Part shown: positions 6,284-13,440 of the stretch, piece after piece
Numbering within the stretch: position 1 is the stretch's first letter
Layout: every line of letters begins with the position of its first letter
Source of the DNA: Candidatus Tenderia sp.
Lineage (GTDB): Bacteria > Pseudomonadota > Gammaproteobacteria > Tenderiales > Tenderiaceae
DNA: 15,527 nt
Direction of reading: 5' to 3'
Assembly: GCA_030148045.1 (NCBI GenBank)
Contig: JASBUE010000258.1
Span: 1-15,527, forward strand
The notes under the pieces: model-generated
What the model was told of the DNA's origin: nothing
Seen by the model: the letters and a program-made list of their open reading frames with translations, nothing else
Databases searched by the model: none
Position numbers and translations under genes: made by a program

Positions 6284-6883
6284 GTGAAAGTCTCCGATGC
6301 CATCAGAAACAGGCGCTCTATCAACCTGTTCGACCCGGCCTATAAAATCTCCGACGCCCAGGTGCATGAACTGATCGAGGCGGCCAACCTTACCCCCTCG
6401 GCATTCAATATCCAGCACTGGCGCTTTGTCTGGCTGCGCGATGCCGCCGTACTGAAACAGGCTGGAGAGGCGACCTGGTTTCAACCCCAGGTGACTGATG
6501 CCTCGCTGGTGTTGCTGGTCTGCCTCGACCTGAAGGCTTGGCAGAAAGCGCCCGAACGCTACTGGGCCAATGCCCCTCAGGATGTGGCCACCCACATGCT
6601 CGACAACATCCTCCGGATATATGACAACAACCCCCTGCTCGAACGTGACGAGGCGATGCGTTCCGCCTCCATGGCGGCTATGACATTGATGTTAAAGGCA
6701 CAAGATATGGGGCTGGAGTCCTGCGCCATGGCCTGCGACGAACGGCGCATGGCGGCGCTGGTGAATCTGCCTCGGGATCATGCGATCTGTATGGTGCTGG
6801 CCCTTGGCAAGCGCTTTAAGGATCCCTATCCGCGCCCGGGGCTACTGTCGGTGGAGGATGTGTTGGTAACGGATTCTTTTTGA
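6284..6883 (+). CDS. Nitroreductase family FMN oxidoreductase
   Basis: About 199 aa, cytoplasmic, homodimeric and FMN-binding by family. Seen in sequence: the N-terminal FMN-phosphate motif AIRNRRSINLFDP, the following LIEAANLTPSAFNIQHWRFV, and the C-terminal helix-strand AQDMGLESCAMACDERR with MVLALGKRFKDPYPRPGLL. Members reduce nitroaromatics, quinones or flavins using NAD(P)H; the natural substrate cannot be read from sequence. I chose GTG 6284 (MKVSDAI) rather than TTG 6278 because AGGG at 6271-6274 lies nine bases upstream, and homologues usually begin at this point. The gene is divergent from the OB-fold gene and its 3' end lies beside the terminator of the convergent HPF-like gene. Confidence 0.9.
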   Translation: MKVSDAIRNRRSINLFDPAYKISDAQVHELIEAANLTPSAFNIQHWRFVWLRDAAVLKQAGEATWFQPQVTDASLVLLVCLDLKAWQKAPERYWANAPQDVATHMLDNILRIYDNNPLLERDEAMRSASMAAMTLMLKAQDMGLESCAMACDERRMAALVNLPRDHAICMVLALGKRFKDPYPRPGLLSVEDVLVTDSF

Positions 6884-6885
6884 GT

Positions 6886-6915
6886 GAAAAAACCGGGGCA
6901 TTACGCCGCCCCGGT
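6886..6915 (-). terminator. Intrinsic terminator of the HPF/RaiA-like gene
   Basis: Stem ACCGGGGC (6892-6899) pairs perfectly with GCCCCGGT (6908-6915) around an 8-base loop. Read on the minus strand it is followed by a run of T's from the A tract at 6886-6892, as expected 15 bases after the HPF-like stop codon. It may also serve the nitroreductase gene on the plus strand. Confidence 0.8.
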
Positions 6916-6930
6916 CGCTTGGTATTGCGC

Positions 6931-7302
6931 CTAACGCTCGGCGGCCTGGGCCGCGGCGGGGTCCACCAGGGGAATCCCCTCCCCTCCCTTCATGGCCTTT
7001 TGCTTGCTGGAGAAATCCTTCACTTTGCGCTGCGCGGCTTCAAAGGCATCACGGATGGCGACATAAAGGTCTTCGTTCTCTTCGCGCTTGATGACAATCT
7101 CCGACCCCGGCACGGTGATATCAAGGCGGACATTATACTGGTTGCCCTGATTCTGGTGACGGTGCGGTGCCTCCACCAAAACACGACACCCCATGATGCG
7201 ATCATAGAAGTGATCGAGCTTCGCTGCTTTTTCACGTATCGCCTGCTCAGCGGCATCGGAAAGCGACACATTCCGGGAGGTAATCTGCAGCGGTAGTTTC
7301 AT
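6931..7302 (-). CDS. HPF/RaiA-family ribosome-associated protein
   Basis: A 123-aa protein of the ribosome hibernation/translation inhibitor family. Family members bind the 30S decoding region under stress or stationary phase, dimerising 70S ribosomes (HPF) or preventing it (RaiA). Seen: MKLPLQITSRNVSLSDAAEQ, AIREKAAKLDHFYDRIMGCR, YNVRLDITVPGSEIVIKREE and EDLYVAIRDAFEAAQRKVKD, the typical beta-alpha-beta-beta-beta-alpha core. A short Lys-Gly-rich and Ala-rich tail (about 100-123) follows. The extra HRHQNQGNQYN insert makes it unlike E. coli HPF or RaiA and closer to the subfamily often called sigma-54 modulation proteins. AAGGAG six bases before ATG 7302 fixes the start; the frame extends to 7395 but that part looks non-coding. 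It ends with its own terminator. Confidence 0.9.
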   Translation of the reverse strand: MKLPLQITSRNVSLSDAAEQAIREKAAKLDHFYDRIMGCRVLVEAPHRHQNQGNQYNVRLDITVPGSEIVIKREENEDLYVAIRDAFEAAQRKVKDFSSKQKAMKGGEGIPLVDPAAAQAAER

Positions 7303-7681
7303 ATGTCTCTCCTTACGGTTTTTGGGCTCGCCCGGCCTCTGGGCCCGCCTCCCGGGCTCGAGCGCTTGTTCAGCTACTGACGGGATTTTATTCATTGTCC
7401 CTTAATCACAGTATAAATACATTTCGGCGAGTACGCCTAGATAATTTAAGGTTAATTCCCCTTTATCTCAGCCGCTAAGGAAGATACGCGGGAGGTCGTT
7501 CGTCTGCAAAAAAGCGGCGGGGCATTCATTAAAGTCTGCTAATATTCCTGCCGATATCACTTGTGAGTCTAAGTCCGATAGATTTGCTGGGAAATCCGCA
7601 ACTCCCCGCGCACAAGCAGTGCATCGAAAGCCTATGGAGCTGGCCGCGGATCCTTGCAGTACCGTTGTCAGGAGGTTTGAA
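7303..7681. other. 379-base non-coding divergent promoter region
   Basis: This separates the HPF-like gene and the acidic protein gene. It contains an AT-rich stretch (about 7395-7470) with a minus-strand TATACT at 7410-7415 that could be the HPF-like -10 box, but the -35 is poor. Short GC-rich inverted repeats lie at 7330-7357 (GCCCGG with CCGGGC) and GGCG/CGCC about 7426-7437. I see no gene or RNA I can name. Confidence 0.5.
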
Positions 7682-7972
7682 ATGTCACAGCTTGCAAAAC
7701 CGGTTATAAATTCTTGGTACGAACTGCCCGATTCCCAAACCTTCCGCGTCACCGCCACCGATCTTGAGGAGGGTTTCATTCAGATCCAGTATGCCGACGG
7801 CACCTTTGAAGGCGTGGATGCCGATATCTGGGCCAAACTCGGCGCCGAAGAGATCGAACCCAGCGAAGAGTGGCTGGAAGAGCTGGAACAGGGGGTCAAC
7901 GAGCTCGACTTCTACGAGTTGGGTGGCGCTCCGGGCAGCGAAGCCTTCGATATGAGCGAGTACTACGACTGA
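7682..7972 (+). CDS. Small acidic conserved protein (DUF6763-like)
   Basis: A 96-aa, strongly acidic cytoplasmic protein. MSQLAKPVINSWYELPDSQT opens into a small beta domain (FRVTATDLEEGFIQIQYADG, then TFEGVDADIW), followed by an acidic helix (EEIEPSEEWLEELEQGVNEL) and a Glu/Asp/Tyr-rich tail. The pattern of Trp-Tyr, an IQYADG strand and a downstream Asp/Trp resembles short gammaproteobacterial proteins grouped under DUF6763; I am moderately sure of that name. Function unknown. AGGAGG seven to nine bases before ATG 7682 gives a clear start; the frame extends to 7619 without a ribosome binding site. It is a single gene ended by a strong terminator and convergent with relA. Confidence 0.8.
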   Translation: MSQLAKPVINSWYELPDSQTFRVTATDLEEGFIQIQYADGTFEGVDADIWAKLGAEEIEPSEEWLEELEQGVNELDFYELGGAPGSEAFDMSEYYD

Positions 7973-7980
7973 ATCCATCA

Positions 7981-8006
7981 GGGCCGGACTAAAAATCCGG
8001 CCCTTT
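7981..8006 (+). terminator. Intrinsic terminator of the acidic protein gene, possibly shared with relA
   Basis: Perfect 8-bp stem GGGCCGGA (7981-7988) with TCCGGCCC (7996-8003), loop CTAAAAA, then TTT on the plus strand. The relA stop codon is only a few bases away at 8012; on the minus strand the hairpin lacks a T run, so for relA it would be weaker. Confidence 0.75.
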
Positions 8007-8011
8007 CTAGC

Positions 8012-10237
8012 CTAACCCTTACGCCGAACTTCAAGAACATTCGGCAGGCTACTGATCTTAAATAGTATTTTACTTAAACTGCTGAGATCGTTTATCTCCA
8101 GGGTCAGCAGCATATTGACCGTATGACTCTTCCTTTCCGAGAGTGTGTTGACGGCAATGATGTTGACCTTTTCGTTGGACAGCAGCGCCGCCACGTCCCG
8201 CAACAGCCCTTGGCGGTCGAAGGCCTTGATCTGCACATCGACCGGATAGACCTGCTCCGTACCCTTGTTGCTCCACTCGACGTCAATCAGCCGCTCCGGT
8301 GACTGGTTGATGTAGCGCAGCACATTCGGACAGTCCTTGCGGTGGATGGTGATGCCGCGCCCCCTGGTGATGTAACCGGCGATCTCGTCACCGGGCACCG
8401 GCTTGCAGCACTTGGCGATCTGGGTCAGCAGGTCTCCCACCCCTGCAATCGTGACATCACCGCCGCCACTTTTGTCCGACTGCGGCGCGCGCGGCTGGAT
8501 GACCGGCTGCTGACGGGACTGCTCCTCCTGCCGGAGTTCCTGGATCAGGCGCACCACGCGGCTGATCTTGAGGTCATTGCGCCCCAGGGCGGCAAGGAAC
8601 TCCTCCACTTTCGGGAATTCCAGACGCCGGGCCAGCCGCTCGTAGTTCACTTCGGTGAGGCCGAGACGACTGAGCTCCTTCTCCAGAAGATTGCGCCCGT
8701 CGGCCGCGTTCTTATCGAAGTTGAGCATCTTAAAGAAATGCATCACCTTGCTGCGGGCACGGCTGGTCTTGAGATAACCCAGGTCGGGATTAAGCCAGTC
8801 GCGGCTGGGCTCGCCCCGCTTGACGGTGAGGATATCCACCTGCTCACCGGTCTTGAGCTTGTAGGTCAGCGGCACCATGTGGCCGTTGACCTTGGCGCCG
8901 CGGCAGCGATGCCCCACCTCGGTGTGGATGTGATAGGCAAAATCCAAGGGCGTGGCCCCTTCCGGCAGGTCGATGACATTGCCTTTGGGGGTGAAGACGT
9001 AAATGCGGTCTTCGAAGGCATCCGACTTGAACTGGTCGACGAACTCACCGGCGTCGACAACTTCTTCTTTCCAGTCGAGCAGCTGGCGCAGCCAGTTGAT
9101 CTTGCGCTCGAAACCGGCGTCATATTCAGTGCCCTCCTTATAGCGCCAGTGGGCCGCCACGCCGAGTTCGTTGTCCTGATGCATCTTGTGGGTGCGGATC
9201 TGTACCTCGACCACCTTGCCGTCGGGGCCGAAGACCGCGGTATGGATGGATTGGTAGTTGTTCTGCTTGGGTGTGGCGATGTAGTCATCGAATTCCCCTG
9301 GGATGTGGCGCCACAGCGCGTGGACGATGCCGAGCACGGTATAGCACTCGGGAATGGTATCCACCAACACGCGCACGCCGCGGGTGTCGTAGACCTGGTG
9401 ATAGTCGATGTTTTTGCGCTGCATCTTGCGATAGATGCTGTAGATGTGTTTCGGCCGACCGCTGATTTCGGCCTTTACATGCACCTTGTCCAGTTCATCT
9501 TGAAGCGTCTGGATAAAATTGCTGATGAACTCCTCACGATCGACGCGCCGCTCGTCCAACATCTTGGCGATCTCTTTGTAGAGCTGCGGCTGGAGATAAC
9601 GGAAGGAGAGATCCTCCAGTTCCCATTTGATCTGCCACATGCCCAGGCGGTTGGCCAGCGGTGCATAGATATCGAGGGTCTCGGTGGCGATACGTTTCTG
9701 CTTGTCTTCGGGCAGGACGGCGAGGGTACGCATGTTGTGAGTGCGGTCGGCCAGCTTGATCAGCACCACGCGCACGTCCTCCACCATGGCGAGCAACATC
9801 TTGCGCAGGCTTTCGGCCTGGACGCGTTCCTTTTTCTCTTTCTTGCTGGCATCCTCCAGTCCCTTGAAGCTCTGGATCACCATCATCTTGGTGACGCCGT
9901 CCACCAGATTGGCGATGTTGTCGCCGAACCGGCGGCGCACCTCATCGAGGCTGATGTCGGTATCCTCGACCACATCGTGCAGCACCGCGGCGGCGACGGT
10001 CTCGTAGTCCATGCGAATGCCGGCCAGAATATCCGCCACGGATAGCGAGTGCTGGATATATGGCTCGCCGGAGATGCGTTTCTTACCAGTGTGGGCGGCT
10101 AACGCAAGATCGGTGGCCCGGCGAATCACATCCAGGCCGTGCTCCGAATATTTGTCTTTCAGCGAATCCAGCCACTTGCCGACATCGATCTGCTGTTTGC
10201 TGGTGTCGTTGCCCGTCGATCCCGTTACACTGACCAT
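8012..10237 (-). CDS. relA: RelA-type (p)ppGpp synthetase with an intact-looking HD hydrolase site
   Basis: A 741-aa protein, the length of E. coli RelA. Domain order: HD domain (about 40-200) with His63 (IQHS), HDVVEDT (87-93) and KLADRTHNM (161-169); synthetase (about 240-365) with GRPKHIYSIYRKM, the acidic motif EFDD (315-318), NYQSIHT and EVQIRT; TGS domain (about 409-472); helical linker; zinc-finger-like region with Cys610, Cys611, His632 and Cys636; C-terminal ACT domain (about 665-740). EFDD is the EXDD signature of RelA-type synthetases; SpoT and bifunctional Rel carry RXKD. All HD metal-binding motifs look present, although E. coli RelA has lost them. It starts six bases after the Lon-like stop, so translational coupling is likely; GGAAAG nine bases before ATG lies in that gene's end. 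Ribosome-dependent activation by uncharged tRNA is inferred from the C-terminal domains. Confidence 0.95.
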   Translation of the reverse strand: MVSVTGSTGNDTSKQQIDVGKWLDSLKDKYSEHGLDVIRRATDLALAAHTGKKRISGEPYIQHSLSVADILAGIRMDYETVAAAVLHDVVEDTDISLDEVRRRFGDNIANLVDGVTKMMVIQSFKGLEDASKKEKKERVQAESLRKMLLAMVEDVRVVLIKLADRTHNMRTLAVLPEDKQKRIATETLDIYAPLANRLGMWQIKWELEDLSFRYLQPQLYKEIAKMLDERRVDREEFISNFIQTLQDELDKVHVKAEISGRPKHIYSIYRKMQRKNIDYHQVYDTRGVRVLVDTIPECYTVLGIVHALWRHIPGEFDDYIATPKQNNYQSIHTAVFGPDGKVVEVQIRTHKMHQDNELGVAAHWRYKEGTEYDAGFERKINWLRQLLDWKEEVVDAGEFVDQFKSDAFEDRIYVFTPKGNVIDLPEGATPLDFAYHIHTEVGHRCRGAKVNGHMVPLTYKLKTGEQVDILTVKRGEPSRDWLNPDLGYLKTSRARSKVMHFFKMLNFDKNAADGRNLLEKELSRLGLTEVNYERLARRLEFPKVEEFLAALGRNDLKISRVVRLIQELRQEEQSRQQPVIQPRAPQSDKSGGGDVTIAGVGDLLTQIAKCCKPVPGDEIAGYITRGRGITIHRKDCPNVLRYINQSPERLIDVEWSNKGTEQVYPVDVQIKAFDRQGLLRDVAALLSNEKVNIIAVNTLSERKSHTVNMLLTLEINDLSSLSKILFKISSLPNVLEVRRKG

Positions 10238-10243
10238 ACCTGA

Positions 10244-12028
10244 CTACTTTCCATCATCATCCTTCTCATGATGGAGGCCGTCGCCAACATCATGATCCTT
10301 TTTCGAGTCGCCGAATTCGTGGCGGATCTCGGCGAACTTCAGCAGTTGCTGCGCCACCTTGTGGTTGATGGTGTTTTCGGGGTAATGCCCTCCCACGTCC
10401 GCCTCGCCGGCGGGAACACCGGTCAGCAGTTCGATGCCCTGGTCGATGGTCTCGACGGCATAGATATGGAACTTACCCTGCTCGACCGCCTCGATCACAT
10501 CCTGGCGCAGCATCAGGTCGCCGAGATTGCTCGTGGGGATCAGAACCCCCTGTTCGCCGCTCAAGCCGCGATCCATGCAGACATCGAAAAACCCCTCGAT
10601 CTTCTGATTGACGCCACCGATGGCCTGCACCTGGCCATGCTGGTTGACCGAACCGGTAACGGCGAAACTCTGCTTGACCGGCACACCGGATAAGGCAGAC
10701 AGCAGGGCGTAGAGTTCCGCCGACGAGGCGCTGTCGCCCTCGATCTCACCATAGGACTGCTCGAACACCAGGCTGGCACTCAGCGCCAGCGGGCACTCCT
10801 TGGCGAAACGGGCGCCGAGGAAACCGGCCAGGATCAACACCCCCTTGGAATGGATCGGCCCGCCCAGGTCGACTTCGCGTTCGATGTCCAGCACGTCACC
10901 CTCGCCCATGCGCACGCGCGCGGTGATGCGGGTCGGCGTGCCGAAGGAGATGTTGCCCAAGTCGATCACGGAAAGGCCGTTGACTTGCCCCACGGCCGCG
11001 CCGGCGCTGTCGATCAACAGGATGCCGCGCTGAATATTCTCATGCAGACGTTCCTTCATGCGGCTGCCGCGGCGGATCTGACCGTTGATGGCGGTCTGCA
11101 CATCCTCGGCGCTGACCAGGTCGCGGCGCTGCTGCCCGGCCCAATAATCCGCCTCGCAGAGCAGGTCACAGATACTGCGCATATGGGTGGAGAGCTTGTC
11201 CGCGTTTTCCGTAACCCGGGCGCTATGTTCAATCACGCGCGCCACCCCACCCTTGTCGAAGGGGCGTAATTCCTCTTTCTTGGCCAGTGTGGCGATCAGG
11301 CGGGCGTAGAGGTGCTGATTCTCGGGGCTGCGCGCCATCTGGTCGTCGAAATCGGCGGCCACCTTGAACAGCTCCTGGAATTCGGGATCGAGCTGATACA
11401 GCAGATAGTAGAGGATGCGGTCACCCACCAGCACCACTTTGACATTCAGCGGCATGGGTTCCGGCTCCAGCGAGACGGTGCTGACCAGGCTCAGCATCTG
11501 CTCCAGCGAACCGATGCGGATCTCCACCGAGCGCAGGGCGCGTTTGAGCGCTTCCCAGCTGAAGGGGTGTTGAAACAGCTTATAGGCCTCGAGTATCAGA
11601 TAGCCCTTGTTGGCGCGGTGCAGGGCACCCGGTTTGATGAGGGTGAAATCGGTGATCAGCGCCCCCATCATGGCCATGTGTTCCACCCGGCCGATGAGGT
11701 TCTGATAGGTGGGATTATCCTCGTATATCACCGGCGCACCGTCGCTATCGCCGTGGTCCACCAGTACATTGACCTGATAGCGGCGAACCGGTCCACCGCT
11801 ATGGTCGACGCCGACAACGATGGGCGTCTCTTCCTCTTCGCCGCGGCGAAAATCATCGATATTGACGATAACGTCTTCCTCGACGTTATCGAGGTATTTC
11901 AGCACCTCGTCATGGGCGCTGTACCGTTCGCGCAGTTCGCCAATAAGATGGCCGACCACCGACATGGCCACCTCGGTATTGAGCTGTTTGAGTTTCTCAC
12001 GTGCCTCCCTGCGCCACTGCGGGATCAT
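10244..12028 (-). CDS. Lon-like protease, C-terminal fragment (Walker B and S16 protease domain)
   Basis: About 594 aa if started at ATG 12028; TTG 12034 is an alternative. Numbered from that TTG: a helical insertion (about 1-100), PVIYEDNPTYQNLIGRVEH (101-119), KGYLILEA (143-150, Walker B-like segment), an arginine-containing helix near 268-280, and the S16 protease domain (about 340-540). The latter has GDSASSAE with catalytic Ser437 and GGVNQKIEGF with Lys478, 41 residues apart as in Lon. A charged His/Asp/Lys tail ends the protein. By itself it lacks Walker A and should not hydrolyse ATP. An AGGAGG at 12049-12054 lies 20 bases before ATG 12028, too far to be a good ribosome binding site, so independent translation is doubtful. 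Its last codons overlap the relA ribosome binding region. Confidence 0.75.
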   Translation of the reverse strand: MIPQWRREAREKLKQLNTEVAMSVVGHLIGELRERYSAHDEVLKYLDNVEEDVIVNIDDFRRGEEEETPIVVGVDHSGGPVRRYQVNVLVDHGDSDGAPVIYEDNPTYQNLIGRVEHMAMMGALITDFTLIKPGALHRANKGYLILEAYKLFQHPFSWEALKRALRSVEIRIGSLEQMLSLVSTVSLEPEPMPLNVKVVLVGDRILYYLLYQLDPEFQELFKVAADFDDQMARSPENQHLYARLIATLAKKEELRPFDKGGVARVIEHSARVTENADKLSTHMRSICDLLCEADYWAGQQRRDLVSAEDVQTAINGQIRRGSRMKERLHENIQRGILLIDSAGAAVGQVNGLSVIDLGNISFGTPTRITARVRMGEGDVLDIEREVDLGGPIHSKGVLILAGFLGARFAKECPLALSASLVFEQSYGEIEGDSASSAELYALLSALSGVPVKQSFAVTGSVNQHGQVQAIGGVNQKIEGFFDVCMDRGLSGEQGVLIPTSNLGDLMLRQDVIEAVEQGKFHIYAVETIDQGIELLTGVPAGEADVGGHYPENTINHKVAQQLLKFAEIRHEFGDSKKDHDVGDGLHHEKDDDGK

Positions 12029-12058
12029 GCGCAAGACATGCCCAAGCGCCTCCTGCAG

Positions 12059-12061
12059 TTA
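12059..12061 (-). other. In-frame TAA stop codon inside the Lon-like gene
   Basis: Minus-strand reading is ATC GGC TAA CTG CAG GAG, in the same frame before and after. TAA is not a known selenocysteine or pyrrolysine codon. Confidence 0.9.
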
Positions 12062-12691
12062 GCCGATCTCGGCCTCGAACCGGTGTTTGACCTCGTCCGG
12101 CAGCTTGCTGAACTCTTTGGGGTTAATCACCTCTTCTCCCCGCATGGGGGCAAAGGCAAAACCGTTGGGGGTGCGAATCAGGGCGATATTTTTGTCACGC
12201 GCGGCCTGGCGAATCTCTTCAATGGCACGCTCCTGCTCCTCCTTCAACTCATCCTCCAACTCCTGGACCCTGGCGCGGTATTCATCGCTCTCAAACAGGG
12301 CCGGGATGGCGGCGCGCAACTCTTCGACCAGTTGCTTCATATCGTCATGGAGTCTGCGGCCCAGTCCTTGTGGCAGGCATATCTTGATGGGCTTGTGGGG
12401 AGTATCGAAGTTATTGACGTAACACCAGTCGCAGGGGGCTTCCTCGGTGGAGGCCTGTTGGGTCAGCAATTGGGTAACGACGTTGTGCTTGCCCGTACCG
12501 GCCGGGCCCAGGGCGAAAATATTGTAGCCATTCTTTTTGATGCCGATGCCGAAGTGAACAGCCTCCAACGCCCGGGCCTGGCCGATCACCTCACCCAACT
12601 CCTCGAGTTCGGCGGTGGAATTGAAGTCGAATTGGGAGAGATCGCAGGCCTGGTAAAGCGCCTGCGCCTCCAACGGCTTTAAATAACTCAT
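12059..12691 (-). CDS. Lon-like protease, N-terminal fragment (Walker A part)
   Basis: A 210-aa frame that ends at the in-frame TAA. It contains EVIGQARALEAVHFGIGI (the IGQ nucleotide-proximal motif), GPAGTGKH (about 62-69, Walker A) and a long charged coiled-coil (about 140-165, ELEDELKEEQERAIEEIRQA) characteristic of this family's helical insertion. As a separate protein it would have half an ATPase and no protease site. AAGGA lies shortly upstream of two adjacent ATGs (12694 and 12691); the second has the better spacing. No convincing promoter was found, although a TATTAT box lies about 50 bases upstream. It is convergent with nothing: the rsd terminator lies behind it. Confidence 0.75.
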   Translation of the reverse strand: MSYLKPLEAQALYQACDLSQFDFNSTAELEELGEVIGQARALEAVHFGIGIKKNGYNIFALGPAGTGKHNVVTQLLTQQASTEEAPCDWCYVNNFDTPHKPIKICLPQGLGRRLHDDMKQLVEELRAAIPALFESDEYRARVQELEDELKEEQERAIEEIRQAARDKNIALIRTPNGFAFAPMRGEEVINPKEFSKLPDEVKHRFEAEIG

Positions 12692-12789
12692 CATGATTCC
12701 TTTTATGACAATGCTGGAATGTTCTTATTTTCGCTTCAATAATAACCCATCCACCGCAACGACTGGAGGAGGCCGACCGAACTACGGTT

Positions 12790-12820
12790 AAAAAAAAGCC
12801 TGCAGGTGAATGCAGGCTTT
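12790..12820 (-). terminator. Strong intrinsic terminator of rsd
   Basis: Perfect 10-bp stem AAAGCCTGCA (12795-12804) with TGCAGGCTTT (12811-12820), 6-base loop. On the minus strand it is followed by eight T's (A tract 12790-12797), 25 bases after the rsd stop. Confidence 0.9.
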
Positions 12821-12844
12821 CTCGACCACATGGATAAGGGCAAA

Positions 12845-13303
12845 TCAGTTATCGAGATTATAACCAAAAGCAGTAATCAACTTGTCTTCGAGTTCGATAC
12901 GGTCGGCAAGGAGTTCTCCAAGCCGGGAGAGATCATCTTCCAGATTGCTGAACCGGGAACACTGATCGCTGCAATCATACTTGTCGTTAAAATCGAGAAT
13001 CATGTTGGTGCTTTCCATGATATCGGGGTAAATATGGGTTGCCACATCATAGATCTCTTTGCGGCGCTCGTTGTTTTCGGCGAAATAGCGATAAAGCTGG
13101 AAATGGGCATTGGCGGTATAATCAACCAGTGACTGGCAGAATTCCTGCAAGAGCATCTGTACTTCGGATATATCGCTAAACGGTTTCTGTTTTGCCAGCA
13201 AGGTGTATAGCGACAGCATTTCCATCCTGGCGCCGACCAGCCGCTGGATCATCACCATGGAACGGCGTCGATCGGTGCGCGGCATTTCAGTTGTTGCGAC
13301 CAT
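12845..13303 (-). CDS. rsd: Rsd/AlgQ-family anti-sigma-70 regulator
   Basis: A 152-aa cytoplasmic helical protein. Rsd binds region 4 of sigma-70 in stationary phase, freeing RNA polymerase for alternative sigma factors; in Pseudomonas the homologue AlgQ regulates alginate and other genes. Seen: LLQEFCQSLVDYTANAHFQL (about 51-70), matching the conserved FCQxLVDYxSAGHF; IYPDIMESTNMILDFNDKYD (91-110); DCSDQC; and the C-terminal DRIELEDKLITAF (134-146), matching the conserved RFxLEDxLI. GGAGGG with 3-5 bases to ATG 13303 gives a clear start. It is a single gene with its own strong terminator. The N-terminal basic stretch DRRRSMVMIQRLVGARMEML replaces the usual RWxGVHxLIDRWL, so it is a divergent member. 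Confidence 0.88.
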   Translation of the reverse strand: MVATTEMPRTDRRRSMVMIQRLVGARMEMLSLYTLLAKQKPFSDISEVQMLLQEFCQSLVDYTANAHFQLYRYFAENNERRKEIYDVATHIYPDIMESTNMILDFNDKYDCSDQCSRFSNLEDDLSRLGELLADRIELEDKLITAFGYNLDN

Positions 13304-13390
13304 AATCCCTCCATTTTCAACTGATTACCAATAGATAATACCAAAATCGACGCACTTGCCCATACCTGCAAGCCGATATTTCCCGCAACG

Positions 13391-13415
13391 AAAAAAGGGA
13401 GGCTATGCCTCCCTT
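13391..13415 (-). terminator. Intrinsic terminator of the Sel1-repeat gene
   Basis: Perfect 9-bp stem AAGGGAGGC (13395-13403) with GCCTCCCTT (13407-13415), 3-base loop TAT. The A tract at 13391-13396 gives a T run on the minus strand, 26 bases after the stop codon. Confidence 0.85.
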
Positions 13416-13440
13416 CGCTTAGTTGCTGTTTGCAATCGCT

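Larger units (their letters stand above)
10244..12694 (-). pseudogene. Lon-like ATP-dependent protease gene interrupted by an in-frame TAA
   Basis: Read as one frame, this region would encode about 815 residues, the usual size of the long Lon-like AAA+/S16 proteases (AAA_32 plus Lon C-terminal domain, similar in type to Pseudomonas AsrA). The frame is continuous from ATG 12691/12694 to TAG 10244 except for one TAA at 12059-12061. Residues on both sides (FEAEIG, then LQEALGHVLRMIPQW) join without any insertion or deletion, so a single base change, for example GAA to TAA, explains it. Everything else is intact: Walker A before the stop; Walker B-like segment, arginine-containing helix and Ser-Lys dyad after it. 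It is therefore a recent pseudogene, a sequencing or assembly error, a read-through case or a gene now making two chains. The gene lies upstream of and is tightly linked to relA. Confidence 0.75.

Noticed and set aside
8342..10045. A 567-codon open frame on the plus strand opposite relA
   Set aside because: It runs antisense to a certain gene, has no family resemblance and reflects codon bias of relA.
12059..12061. Recoding of the stop as selenocysteine or pyrrolysine
   Set aside because: Those use UGA and UAG. The codon here is UAA and no downstream insertion structure was noticed.
11312..12682. A 456-codon open frame on the plus strand opposite the Lon-like gene
   Set aside because: Antisense by-product. 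It also passes across the TAA without a stop, but this says nothing about its coding.
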